Source: CAYXDR01 sp046498185 (GTDB lineage Bacteria; Desulfobacterota; DSM-4660; Desulfatiglandales; Desulfatiglandaceae). Taken from it: a stretch of DNA of 13,245 nucleotides. Numbering within the stretch: position 1 is the stretch's first letter; every line of letters starts with the position of its first letter. Of this stretch, positions 7,228-13,245 are shown piece after piece. The notes below the pieces were generated by a model. It saw nothing but the letters and a program-made list of their open reading frames with translations, ran no database searches and was not told the origin of the DNA. The position numbers were made by a program, and so were the translations under genes. Where the stretch lies: assembly GCA_046498185.1 (NCBI GenBank), contig JAWOBE010000111.1:1-13245 (forward strand). The letters run 5' to 3'.

Positions 7228-7274
7228 GGTTCTTCATGGCATATAGCGGAAGAACCGCCGACGTGTTTTGTCGG
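7228..7274. promoter_or_regulatory. Two inverted repeats upstream of the MFS gene
   Basis: GGTTCTTC (7228-7235) pairs perfectly with GAAGAACC (7249-7256) across 13 nt, and CCGAC (7258-7262) pairs with GTCGG (7270-7274) across 7 nt. Both lie 24-70 bp before the MFS start codon at 7298. They could be an operator or an mRNA leader hairpin controlling the transporter. No convincing -35/-10 pair for the MFS gene was found; a TTGAAA at 7082 with TAATTA at 7104 (16 bp apart) is only a weak candidate. Confidence 0.35.
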
Positions 7275-7297
7275 ACTTCTTTTGAATGTGAAAGGCC

Positions 7298-8593
7298 ATG
7301 AGTACAGAGCGCGAAGAAAAAAAGAAACAATCCCACCCATGGGTCGTTTTCAGCATCATCTCAGGATGCTACTTTTTTGTCTATTTTCATCGGGTATCCA
7401 CCTCAGTGATTGCCCCCGACCTTTTGGAGACATTTCATACCAATGCCACCGCACTTGGATTTATGTCTTCCATGTATTTCTATTTCTATGCCCTGGAACA
7501 GCCCATGGTCGGCTATCTTTCCGACCGACTGGGGCCGAGGCGTGTTGTAGGGTACTGGACCATGCTGGCCGGAGCCGCCACTATTTTGTTCGGGTTGGCC
7601 CCTTCCGTCGGCTGGGCGTCAGTATGGCGGGCACTGATTGGTTTCGGTGTGGGCGGGGTCTATGTTCCCGCATTGAAAGCTTTTTCCCAGTGGTTCAAGG
7701 CGCGTGACTTCTCAACCATGGCCGGGCTTTTGATGGCCGTGGGCAATCTGGGCGGCATTGTCGCTACGACTCCGCTGGCCTGGATGGCCGGGACATGGGG
7801 ATGGCGAAGCCCGTTCTTCGCCATCGGGGTCGTCACATTCGGGCTGGGTGCCGCGGTCTTGATATGGATAAGTGATTTCAGCGCGGACAACGCCGTTTCC
7901 GACGAAAAGCAGGGCGCTTCCCCGGCATCGGCCCCGAACAAGACACCGTCCACCATCCGGATTCTCGTTTCCTTTCGATTCTGGGTCCTGGCCGTTATCT
8001 TTGCCGGTTTTTTAGGCGCCTTTATGTCCCTTCAAGGTCTGTGGGCCACACCTTACCTGGTCTCCGTCTATAGCTTGGATCCCGTACGGGCCAGCTGGTT
8101 CAATATGTTGATTCCCGTCGGCTTCGTGGTCGGTGCGCCGGTTTTCGGCCGAGTTGCGGACCGGATGTTTCGAAACAAGGTCACCATGCTTATCATGATG
8201 TTGGCCCCAAAAACCGCCATCTGGGTTATTCTTACCTATGGCTGGCATATCACGGGCATTCCGGCAATGGGTTTTATGCTTTTTCTTTTGGGAGCGCTTG
8301 CGGGTGGATTTACCACTGGATTGTGGGCGCTGGTAAACGAGACAACTTCCAGGGAGATTTTGGGCAGTGTCTCGGGTTTTTTGAATACCGCTCCCTTTTT
8401 AGGGATGGCTGCCATGCAGGTGATCACCGGCTGGCTCCTGGACCGTGCCGGCCGGGGAGTTGAAGGGGCCTATCCGCCGGAGGCCTTCCAGGCGGCGTTT
8501 TCGTCTTGTCTCCTCGTGATGGCTGTTTGCCTTGCCCTGTGCATCGGATTCAGGAAGCAACTGAGCAAACCACGCGCCGGAGCCCCTTTTTGA
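7298..8593 (+). CDS. Major facilitator superfamily transporter
   Basis: A 431-residue inner-membrane protein with about 12 hydrophobic helices in two halves and a charged, flexible central loop (about 193-220). The MFS motif A appears after helix 2 as GYLSDRLGPRR (72-82), and a degenerate copy, GRVADRMFRNK (284-294), follows at the equivalent place in the second half. The helix 1 segment FVYFHRVSTSVIAPDLL and GWRSPFF at the end of helix 5 are typical of the MFS_1 family, whose members move organic anions, sugars or drugs by proton coupling. The substrate cannot be read from the sequence. ATG 7298 is the only sensible start although its AAAGG (7291-7295) lies just 2 nt away, a poor ribosome site, so expression may be low or the start slightly misplaced. 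The gene is divergent from yqeB across 291 bp. Its stop is 60 bp ahead of the hydrolase gene, so the two may form one transcript. Confidence 0.9.
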   Translation: MSTEREEKKKQSHPWVVFSIISGCYFFVYFHRVSTSVIAPDLLETFHTNATALGFMSSMYFYFYALEQPMVGYLSDRLGPRRVVGYWTMLAGAATILFGLAPSVGWASVWRALIGFGVGGVYVPALKAFSQWFKARDFSTMAGLLMAVGNLGGIVATTPLAWMAGTWGWRSPFFAIGVVTFGLGAAVLIWISDFSADNAVSDEKQGASPASAPNKTPSTIRILVSFRFWVLAVIFAGFLGAFMSLQGLWATPYLVSVYSLDPVRASWFNMLIPVGFVVGAPVFGRVADRMFRNKVTMLIMMLAPKTAIWVILTYGWHITGIPAMGFMLFLLGALAGGFTTGLWALVNETTSREILGSVSGFLNTAPFLGMAAMQVITGWLLDRAGRGVEGAYPPEAFQAAFSSCLLVMAVCLALCIGFRKQLSKPRAGAPF

Positions 8594-8602
8594 TGCTTTT
8601 CA

Positions 8603-8631
8603 TGAAAACTTTCAAAAAATTTATGTTTTCA
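8603..8631. promoter_or_regulatory. Inverted repeat between the MFS and hydrolase genes
   Basis: TGAAAAC (8603-8609) pairs perfectly with GTTTTCA (8625-8631) around a 15-nt AT-rich spacer, directly after the MFS stop and 22 bp before the hydrolase start. It could be an operator or a weak attenuator. It lacks the GC-rich stem and T-run of an intrinsic terminator. Confidence 0.25.
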
Positions 8632-8653
8632 ACCAAGGGAGAGGTAATGGGAG

Positions 8654-9853
8654 ATGAAGATTAGATACATTCTGGCAGCAGTCATCCTTTTGTTGAACTT
8701 CGCCTGCAGCGATTCAAACTGCAACAATCCCCTGTATGGTTCCATGCAGCAAATCCTGGATTCCGGCTGGGAGGACTATTCAAGCGACAAGCCCGGCTTC
8801 GGCGGAGGTTTGGCGATGCAGATCCTCTCCCCCGGCTGCGATTGCTTCCTGAGCACCGCCATGGGAGATGTGCGGGATTATTCGAGCTTCAGGTGCGCCA
8901 GCACCACCAAGACCTTCACGGCAGCGGCGGTCATGCTTTTGCATCAGCAAGGGCTGCTCGATATTCATGATTCCATCACGGAGAACATCCCTGGAACTTC
9001 AGATCCCTATGTACCGGATAGTCCGGAGTATGACATCCCCTTCAAAGGGCAGATAACGATAAAGCTGCTTCTGATGCACAGGGCGGGCGTTTTCGATTTG
9101 GCAAATTCAGATATCCCTGAAGATAAAGGACCTCCATACGGTGGTAAGAATTATATAGATTATGTAAAAGACAGCGATCCCTATCATCCGTTCACATTTG
9201 ATGAACTCCTGGGGGTTGTGGCTACGTATCAGCTTTTTGAATTCGAGCCCGGGGTCCGCTACGGGTATTCCAACACCGGTTACTCCCTTTTGGGAAAAAT
9301 CATCGAACAGGTTTCAGGGGTTAGCTACAACGATTTCATCATGGATGAACTGATTGTGCCGAACGGCCTTATTGACACCTTTCCCTTGTCGGACTCCCAT
9401 CAGACAACTCTGCCGGCTCCGTTTGTTCCAGGCTATATGTATACCGGAGATGCGCTCACCGATGTGACGGAAGACAACCTCACTGCCAACATTGCCGAAG
9501 GGAATGTTATTACAACGCCTTACGATCTGGCCTTATGGTGCAAAAAGCTTATGACAGGCGAGGCGGGTTTGACGACCGAAACGGTCAACATGATGATGGA
9601 GGCGGCAGAGCCGCAGGCGGAAGGCTCCGAAAGGCTGTACGGCCTGGGGCTTGAATACGTTCCTTCTCTGGGCTGGGGGCACAACGGTGCCCACCCGGGG
9701 TATCTCACCGACATGTACTATGATCCTGAAAAAGAAGCATCCCGGGTCATGTTCGCCAATGTCTGGAATGTGGCCGACGAAATAACCTCCCTCAAGGCCC
9801 AGGCTTTGGCCATGCGCAGCATGAACGAGAAAATAACCGCCCTGCTGGAGTGA
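8654..9853 (+). CDS. Exported serine hydrolase, class C beta-lactamase/PBP family
   Basis: A 399-residue protein of the serine beta-lactamase-like superfamily (Pfam Beta-lactamase; includes AmpC, D-aminopeptidases, esterases). The N-terminus is a signal peptide ending in LLNFAC, with Cys18 a possible lipidation site, though N-F at -3/-2 is a poor lipobox. The catalytic SxxK is STTK (Ser83, Lys86), the second motif is YSN (205-207), and the third, replacing KTG, is HNGAHPG (343-349). Such proteins act in the periplasm or on the outer membrane on D-amino-acid peptides, esters or peptidoglycan; whether this one hydrolyses beta-lactams cannot be told. Start ATG 8654 has GAGG 9 nt upstream. It lies 60 bp after the MFS gene and faces a second hydrolase of the same superfamily. 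The stop codon directly abuts the left end of the repeat element. Confidence 0.88.
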   Translation: MKIRYILAAVILLLNFACSDSNCNNPLYGSMQQILDSGWEDYSSDKPGFGGGLAMQILSPGCDCFLSTAMGDVRDYSSFRCASTTKTFTAAAVMLLHQQGLLDIHDSITENIPGTSDPYVPDSPEYDIPFKGQITIKLLLMHRAGVFDLANSDIPEDKGPPYGGKNYIDYVKDSDPYHPFTFDELLGVVATYQLFEFEPGVRYGYSNTGYSLLGKIIEQVSGVSYNDFIMDELIVPNGLIDTFPLSDSHQTTLPAPFVPGYMYTGDALTDVTEDNLTANIAEGNVITTPYDLALWCKKLMTGEAGLTTETVNMMMEAAEPQAEGSERLYGLGLEYVPSLGWGHNGAHPGYLTDMYYDPEKEASRVMFANVWNVADEITSLKAQALAMRSMNEKITALLE

Positions 9854-10103
9854 TTGACCAGGCTGGAGTTCCCCGATGAGAGATTTGATCTTCTCCGTAG
9901 GTCGGGTTTCCATACCCGACACTTTATCGTTGTCAGCGAAGCGGTTGTCGTTGTCGTCATCGGCTTTTTGGAGTGTCAAAACGATGTTTTGACCAGGCTC
10001 GCACCCGGGCGCCTGCGGCACGTGTTGGTGTTTGTGACACCGCTGCGCGGTGGTGTAAGTGGTGAACCACCGGTGCCCTCGAAGCGAGGGTTCACCGATG
10101 AGA
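9854..10103 (+). repeat. Composite multi-hairpin repeat, copy A (module order Y-X)
   Basis: Starting directly after the hydrolase stop, this non-coding element has short tails of both modules (TTGACCAGGCT at 9854-9864 and CCGATGAGA at 9873-9881), then module Y (9882-10003, 122 bp) and module X (10009-10103, 95 bp). It contains perfect hairpins: GTCGGGT/ACCCGAC (9901-9920), GTCAAAAC-GAT-GTTTTGAC (9975-9993), CACCGC-TGC-GCGGTG (10038-10052) and CCCTCG-AAG-CGAGGG (10076-10090). X differs from its partner in copy B at 6 of 95 positions; Y differs at 10 positions plus a 6-bp GTTGTC duplication. Lying between convergent genes, it could also act as a bidirectional terminator, although no T-runs follow the stems. 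No transposase or protein product is evident. Confidence 0.85.
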
Positions 10104-10127
10104 CATGTTACTGACGCTTGGGAGTCT

Positions 10128-12245
10128 TTAATTCACCATCATGGTATAAAATCCACTCGCCTCGGGCATGGGTGAAACAGCCAGGAAATAGGACCCTTGC
10201 TGGGTGGTCCAGGATATGGCCCCCGCCTCCATCCCCATAAATGCGCCGTTTTCGTTGAAGAGGATCAAGGCATAACAGTCGCTTTCCGTGGTTACCTCGA
10301 TGTCCACTTCCTGCCCCGGCGACACGGTATCCAGACGGAACCAGTCCGATTTGAAAAGATCAACCGTTCCATTGATCACATCGCCTGGAGCAATGGGGGG
10401 AACCTGTGCCATGGGATAAGCCCTGTATCCTCCGAAAAGCAGTTTTTCCTTCCCGTCTTCCTGGATAACGCGGATGCTGCTGTCACTGCGGTTGTTTAAA
10501 CCGGCAACAAATGCCGTGGCGTCATTTTGCGGAACCGCCGTACTCTCCTCGTCCCACAGGAGCAGACCATCTTTTTCGCTCAATACGGCAAAAGGGCATC
10601 CCCACCTGATATCGTTCCAGGCGACATTGTCAAATACATAGGGACCCAGCCTGTTTTTCCAGGCATCTGAAATTCCAACAGGAGTCACTTTTTCTCCAAT
10701 AATGGAGCGGACATATCCTCCATAAGGGTATTCATCTCGATCCGCTCCGCTGCTGCCGGACTGGATCATGACGAAATAATTCCTGCCATCCCATTGAAGA
10801 TTTTTAAAACTCACGGATTCTGTCCGGTCGTCCGCCATGTAGGTTCCATTCTGGTAGGTCAGAACAAACGTATTTGGGTTTTCATTTTGAGCATTGATTA
10901 TCCAGGTGAATGTACCATTGCCATTATAGATTATCTTGTCATAACCATATTTTTTCACATAAATGCCTTCAAGTTGGGCCGGATTCGTTTCTGAGTCATA
11001 GTCCGGAAGAGCCGGCGCCGAGGGTTGAATCCCGTATTTTTCCCTGACAGCGTTTTTGAGACATTCCCGAACGACCGCCCATGGCAGATTTTCAGCGGTG
11101 TCGGAATTGGTCAGGACCACCGCCCCCAGTTTTTTATCCGGCAGCATTTCCATCAAGGAGAAGTAATCGCCGGTACCGCCGTTTTTCATCCAGGCCCTGC
11201 CGGCATACTTCATGGCGGGATCATCGATGCTGTCCAGGCCCAACCCCGGCTGAAACATGGAATCGATGTCCAGTTCCGACCGTTCCGCTTCTCCCAGCAT
11301 GGCCACGGTTTCCGGCTGAAGGAATTGCCTGCCGTCCGGGGTCCTCCCTTCGTTGTTCAGCATAGTCATGAACTTTGCGATATCGGTGACTGTGGTGAAC
11401 GCGCCCCCCGTCGCTCCGAAAGTGCAGTTGGTGTGTTTCGTTTCGGAGACCTGACCGCCCATATAGCCCAGGGCCAAATTCTCCCGGATTGCCCGTAGAG
11501 ACGTTTGTGTCATCCCGAGAGGTTCAAATAATTCCCGTTCCATAAAGTCAGCGAAGGTTTCGCCGGCAAGTCCTCCCTGCCTGAGCGCAATTTCACCGGC
11601 CAACACGAACCCCGTGTTGGAGTAGACGACCATCTCTCCCGGCGGATGGCTTGGATAATCCGTACTCAGGTATTCCATAAGGAAGTCCATGTACAAATCG
11701 CAGCCGTAGGCCTCCCAGCTTTCCCCGAAGAGGAATCCGGCGGCGTACAAATCCCCCGGTATGCCGGAATGGTGGTTCAGCAGACGCCGAACCGTCATTT
11801 CTTGCAGCTGAAAAGGGTAACGAGGCGCCATATCGAATTCGGGAAGATAATTCCCTACAGGGTTATCCAGCCCGATGAGCCCCTGTTCATAAAGTTTCAA
11901 CAGGGCCACGGTGGTCAGGGTTTTGGTGCCGGATCCCAGCATGAAGACGGAATCGGCTGTGGCGGGAATTTCGTTTTCCTTATCCGCCCAGCCAAAGCCT
12001 TCGGCCCAGATGATTTCATTATCGCTGACTAACGCAATACTGAGACCAACCGCATCCGCCTTTTTCATCTCTTGGCTAATAAAATCAGAGGTATCTTGAA
12101 TTGTTCTACTGAATCCGATAGTGTGCGACGAATCACAACCGCCAGCAGCAAGGATAAGTGCCAACATTACCAGCATAGCAATGGTTAATTTTACACGCCG
12201 GACAAAACGATTCATTCTGAACTTTATGTTATTAAATGGTTCCAT
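10128..12245 (-). CDS. Exported serine hydrolase (class C beta-lactamase family) with long C-terminal extension
   Basis: A 705-residue secreted or lipid-anchored protein. A basic N-terminus and hydrophobic segment end at Cys37 (LILAAGGC), a plausible lipobox. The beta-lactamase-like domain covers about 50-400: SxxK is SGTK (Ser105, Lys108), the second motif is YSN (208-210), and the third is probably the KNGGTG loop (354-359). The catalytic domain is usually about 350 residues; here some 295 further residues follow. The last ~80 (from GDVINGTVDLFKSDWFRLD) resemble a pre-peptidase C-terminal (PPC)-type beta-sandwich often found on secreted enzymes; the middle part (410-620) is not recognised. 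ATG 12245 lacks a ribosome site at the right distance; the AAGGAA at 12265-12270 instead serves an ATG at 12257-12259 that opens a three-codon frame. ATG 12215 is an alternative start. It is tail to tail with the preceding hydrolase and bracketed by the two repeat copies. Confidence 0.87.
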   Translation of the reverse strand: MEPFNNIKFRMNRFVRRVKLTIAMLVMLALILAAGGCDSSHTIGFSRTIQDTSDFISQEMKKADAVGLSIALVSDNEIIWAEGFGWADKENEIPATADSVFMLGSGTKTLTTVALLKLYEQGLIGLDNPVGNYLPEFDMAPRYPFQLQEMTVRRLLNHHSGIPGDLYAAGFLFGESWEAYGCDLYMDFLMEYLSTDYPSHPPGEMVVYSNTGFVLAGEIALRQGGLAGETFADFMERELFEPLGMTQTSLRAIRENLALGYMGGQVSETKHTNCTFGATGGAFTTVTDIAKFMTMLNNEGRTPDGRQFLQPETVAMLGEAERSELDIDSMFQPGLGLDSIDDPAMKYAGRAWMKNGGTGDYFSLMEMLPDKKLGAVVLTNSDTAENLPWAVVRECLKNAVREKYGIQPSAPALPDYDSETNPAQLEGIYVKKYGYDKIIYNGNGTFTWIINAQNENPNTFVLTYQNGTYMADDRTESVSFKNLQWDGRNYFVMIQSGSSGADRDEYPYGGYVRSIIGEKVTPVGISDAWKNRLGPYVFDNVAWNDIRWGCPFAVLSEKDGLLLWDEESTAVPQNDATAFVAGLNNRSDSSIRVIQEDGKEKLLFGGYRAYPMAQVPPIAPGDVINGTVDLFKSDWFRLDTVSPGQEVDIEVTTESDCYALILFNENGAFMGMEAGAISWTTQQGSYFLAVSPMPEASGFYTMMVN

Positions 12246-12247
12246 TT

Positions 12248-12259
12248 TTAAAAATTCAT
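12248..12259 (-). other. Three-codon leader frame ahead of the second hydrolase
   Basis: ATG-AAT-TTT-TAA (MNF stop) has an ideal AAGGAA ribosome site 5 nt upstream (12265-12270) and ends two bases before the hydrolase ATG at 12245. It could be a minimal upstream frame used for re-initiation. Equally, one missing base in the T5 or A5 run would turn it into the true start of the hydrolase, because a single insertion puts both ATGs in frame. Confidence 0.4.
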
Positions 12260-12460
12260 TTCGATTCCTTAAAAGTTTTAGCTATGCATCAGATATCATT
12301 ATTATTTGATAAATGATCTCGTTCGATGGTCTCCATTCGAAAATAATTCTTTTTGTCCAATTCGGTCCGTTATGTCAAGCTATAAATCACTTTTCACGAA
12401 AATCCAATTTCCTCAAATTTCCTATCCGGTGATTGAGAAGAAAAAACAGGCCAAAAGGGG

Positions 12461-12580
12461 TTAGACGGCCTTTGCCCTTTTTTCAATGACCGCCAGAATT
12501 TTTTTGATGATTGGGAGGGATCCGTAGGTTTTCTGAAACGCTTCCGCATGGTTCGGTTGAAGAGGCGAAAAGATTTTGCA
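12461..12580 (-). pseudogene. Unidentified coding-like C-terminal remnant
   Basis: One minus-strand frame reads NHAEAFQKTYGSLPIIKKIL then AVIEKRAKAV and a TAA at 12461-12463. Its alternating hydrophobic and charged residues look like a genuine helical protein C-terminus. The frame has no start codon or ribosome site, and upstream it runs into the inverted repeat at 12583 and the repeat element. I cannot name the family. It may be the tail of a gene cut off by the repeat, or chance. Confidence 0.25.
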
Positions 12581-12645
12581 TCGCGCCAAGATGCCAAGGC
12601 GCAGAGAACAGCCAGAACAGAGGAATAAGGATACTCATCGGTATA

Positions 12646-12856
12646 GCGCCTGCGGCGCGTGTTGGTGTTAGTGGCACCGCTGCGCGGTGGTGTAAGTGTT
12701 AAACCACCGGGGCCCTCGAAGCGAGGGTTCACCGATGAGAGATTTGACTTTTCCCGTAGGTCGGGTTTTTATCCCCCACATTTTATCGTTGTCAGCGAAG
12801 CGGTTGTCGTCATCGGCTTTTTGGAGTGTCAAAACGATGTTTTGACCAGGCCCGCA
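12646..12856 (+). repeat. Composite multi-hairpin repeat, copy B (module order X-Y)
   Basis: This is the second copy of the element between the hydrolase genes, in the same orientation but with its modules in the opposite order: X at 12646-12740 (95 bp) then Y at 12741-12856 (116 bp). The X-to-Y joint CCGATGAGA-GATTTGA is the same in both copies, as expected if the ancestral arrangement was a tandem X-Y-X-Y array. Perfect triloop hairpins are GCGCC-TGC-GGCGC (12646-12658), CACCGC-TGC-GCGGTG (12675-12689), CCCTCG-AAG-CGAGGG (12713-12727) and GTCAAAAC-GAT-GTTTTGAC (12828-12846). The GTCGGG hairpin that is perfect in copy A is eroded here. The element separates the second hydrolase from the right-edge region. 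No terminal inverted repeats or target duplication is obvious. Confidence 0.85.
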
Positions 12857-12894
12857 CGCACTTTTTTTGTTAAAACGTCGTTTCGATTTCGAGG

Positions 12895-12932
12895 CTCCTT
12901 TATAACCGATCTGCTTATACAGGCGTCGTCAA
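12895..12932 (-). promoter_or_regulatory. Possible orphan promoter and ribosome site facing the repeat
   Basis: On the minus strand a TTGACG (12927-12932) lies 4 bp from the first palindrome, and an AAAGGAG ribosome-binding sequence follows at 12895-12901, but no start codon or frame comes after it before the repeat begins at 12856. The -10 box is unclear (TTATAA is 21 bp from the -35). It may be what remains of the front of a gene whose body is missing. Confidence 0.2.
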
Positions 12933-12936
12933 GTAT

Positions 12937-13006
12937 TTTATTCCCGTTCGGGAATAAACAGATAGCTTCATCCCTTTACGGGTGTTAATATTCCCGATAG
13001 GGAATA
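12937..13006. promoter_or_regulatory. Pair of operator-like palindromes (ATTCCC-N4-GGGAAT)
   Basis: The first site (12937-12958) has perfect 10-bp arms TTTATTCCCG and CGGGAATAAA around TT. The second (12989-13006) has TATTCCC and GGGAATA around GATA. Both share ATTCCC-N4-GGGAAT and their centres are 50 bp apart. Between them, TCCC-TTTAC-GGG (12971-12982) could be a degenerate third site. Such repeated symmetric sites resemble operators of HTH (Xre/HipB-like) repressors that autoregulate toxin-antitoxin operons, but no such gene is in the window. Confidence 0.45.
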
Positions 13007-13245
13007 AAGGCGCTTTTCGTCAAGGAAAAACCATTTTTATACCTGGAAAAACCACCACGCCCCCGCATGGGGGGCAACTCATTTCGCCAATAACGGACAT
13101 CGCCGGCTCCAGCGAGGCCATCCGGCCCGAAACGCCTCTAAACGGCGGCGCACATCGTCGTCCAAAACCCTTACGTTATACCGATTTTCAGCACTCCGCA
13201 CGCTGATTGTATCACTGGACCACCTCTTGTGGCCCTGGTGACCTT
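13007..13245. other. Right-edge stretch with no intact gene
   Basis: Apart from the edge frame described separately, this stretch holds a short GC-rich inverted repeat (GCCCCC-GCATG-GGGGGC, about 13059-13075) and two copies of GGAAAAACCA nearby (13024-13033 and 13045-13054). A + strand frame (12982-13206) is low in complexity, lacks a ribosome site and is not credible as a gene. Confidence 0.4.
13079..13245 (-). CDS. Unidentified partial frame entering from the right edge
   Basis: A minus-strand frame is open from the window edge to TGA at 13079-13081 (55 codons). It reads RSAENRYNVRVLDDDVRRRL then EAFRAGWPRWSRRCPLLAK, rich in Arg and Trp, with a helix-like middle. It would be the C-terminus of a gene lying beyond 13245. 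I recognise no family. The Arg-rich tail makes a frameshifted or spurious frame quite possible. Confidence 0.25.
   Translation of the reverse strand, partial: GHQGHKRWSSDTISVRSAENRYNVRVLDDDVRRRLEAFRAGWPRWSRRCPLLAK

Larger units (their letters stand above)
12246..12645. other. AT-rich upstream region of the second hydrolase, without an intact gene
   Basis: This 400-bp stretch holds no complete gene that I believe. On the minus strand a perfect TTGACA -35 box (12373-12378) lies about 130 bp upstream of the hydrolase start, but no good -10 box follows at 16-18 bp, so the promoter is unresolved. A hairpin AAAAGGG/CCCTTTT (12453-12459 with 12475-12481), followed by TT on the + strand, could act as a weak terminator. 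At 12583-12602 GCGCC and GGCGC flank an imperfect inverted repeat with two GCCAAG units, immediately before the repeat element. A coding-like remnant (12461-12580) is listed separately. Confidence 0.5.

Noticed and set aside
7087..7707. A 206-codon + strand frame overlapping the MFS start
   Set aside because: It overlaps the MFS gene out of frame, and the reading in the overlap is a frame-shifted copy of clear transmembrane coding. The upstream part has no homology-like features.
9854..10114. An open frame across repeat copy A (86 codons), with a near-identical counterpart across copy B (12659-12988)
   Set aside because: Both lie on structured repeat DNA. The similarity between the peptides follows from DNA identity and breaks at the module boundaries, and there are no ribosome sites. 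They are not genes.
8654..12245. Antibiotic-resistance island with two beta-lactamases
   Set aside because: Both proteins show only the superfamily motifs shared by esterases and peptidases. No resistance subtype, integrase or transposase is visible.
12394..12732. A minus-strand frame of 112 codons overlapping repeat copy B
   Set aside because: Its first third is antisense of module X, the composition is Arg/Ser/Pro-rich, and another frame in the same stretch looks more protein-like.
12937..13006. CRISPR-like array made of the ATTCCC palindromes
   Set aside because: Only two clear units exist, their flanks are not repeated, spacing is irregular if the middle site is counted, and no cas gene is near.

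Overview
The window looks like chromosomal DNA from an anaerobic Gram-negative bacterium, most plausibly a Desulfobacterota (deltaproteobacterial) relative. This rests on the moderate GC content, the glutaredoxin plus ferredoxin:thioredoxin reductase pair, the YqeB selenium-molybdenum hydroxylase factor, and a PGI of the kind normally fused to transaldolase. No rRNA, tRNA or CRISPR array was seen. The taxonomic call is inference.

Left part (1-6102, all + strand): a fragmentary glutaredoxin C-terminus overlaps a ferredoxin:thioredoxin reductase catalytic subunit. A tight cluster for the glucose-6-phosphate node follows: glucose-6-phosphate isomerase (homologous to the PGI half of TAL-PGI fusions), glucose-6-phosphate dehydrogenase, 6-phosphogluconolactonase and glucokinase. 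It ends with an 83-residue protein bearing a C-x2-C-x5-C-x7-C pattern that I do not recognise. Together these phosphorylate glucose, interconvert G6P and F6P, and run the two oxidative steps that yield NADPH and 6-phosphogluconate. No gnd, edd, eda or tal is in the window. The first ~104 bases are anomalous: another frame there has 34 consecutive codons ending in G or C, and glutaredoxin coding begins only after that stretch, so this edge is probably a chimeric junction.

Middle part (6158-8593): yqeB on the - strand, convergent with the cluster, and a divergent MFS transporter on the + strand. They share an AT-rich intergenic region with a good sigma70-type promoter for yqeB and inverted repeats near the MFS start.

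Right part (8654-13245): two exported serine hydrolases of the class C beta-lactamase/penicillin-binding family lie tail to tail. A composite repeat made of several small perfect hairpins lies between them, and a second copy lies upstream of the second hydrolase. The two copies carry the same two modules (X, 95 bp; Y, 116-122 bp) in opposite order, Y-X and X-Y, so the 2.1 kb hydrolase gene is bracketed by permuted direct repeats. The right edge holds two operator-like palindromes (ATTCCC-N4-GGGAAT), two short unidentified coding-like remnants, and no intact gene.

The items most worth pursuing are the permuted multi-hairpin repeat, the operator-like palindromes with no gene attached, the Cys-motif small protein at the end of the glucose cluster, and a possible redox link between the thioredoxin reductase and a C-terminal CxxC in the adjacent G6PDH. 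I did not find a convincing complete novel defence or mobile system.
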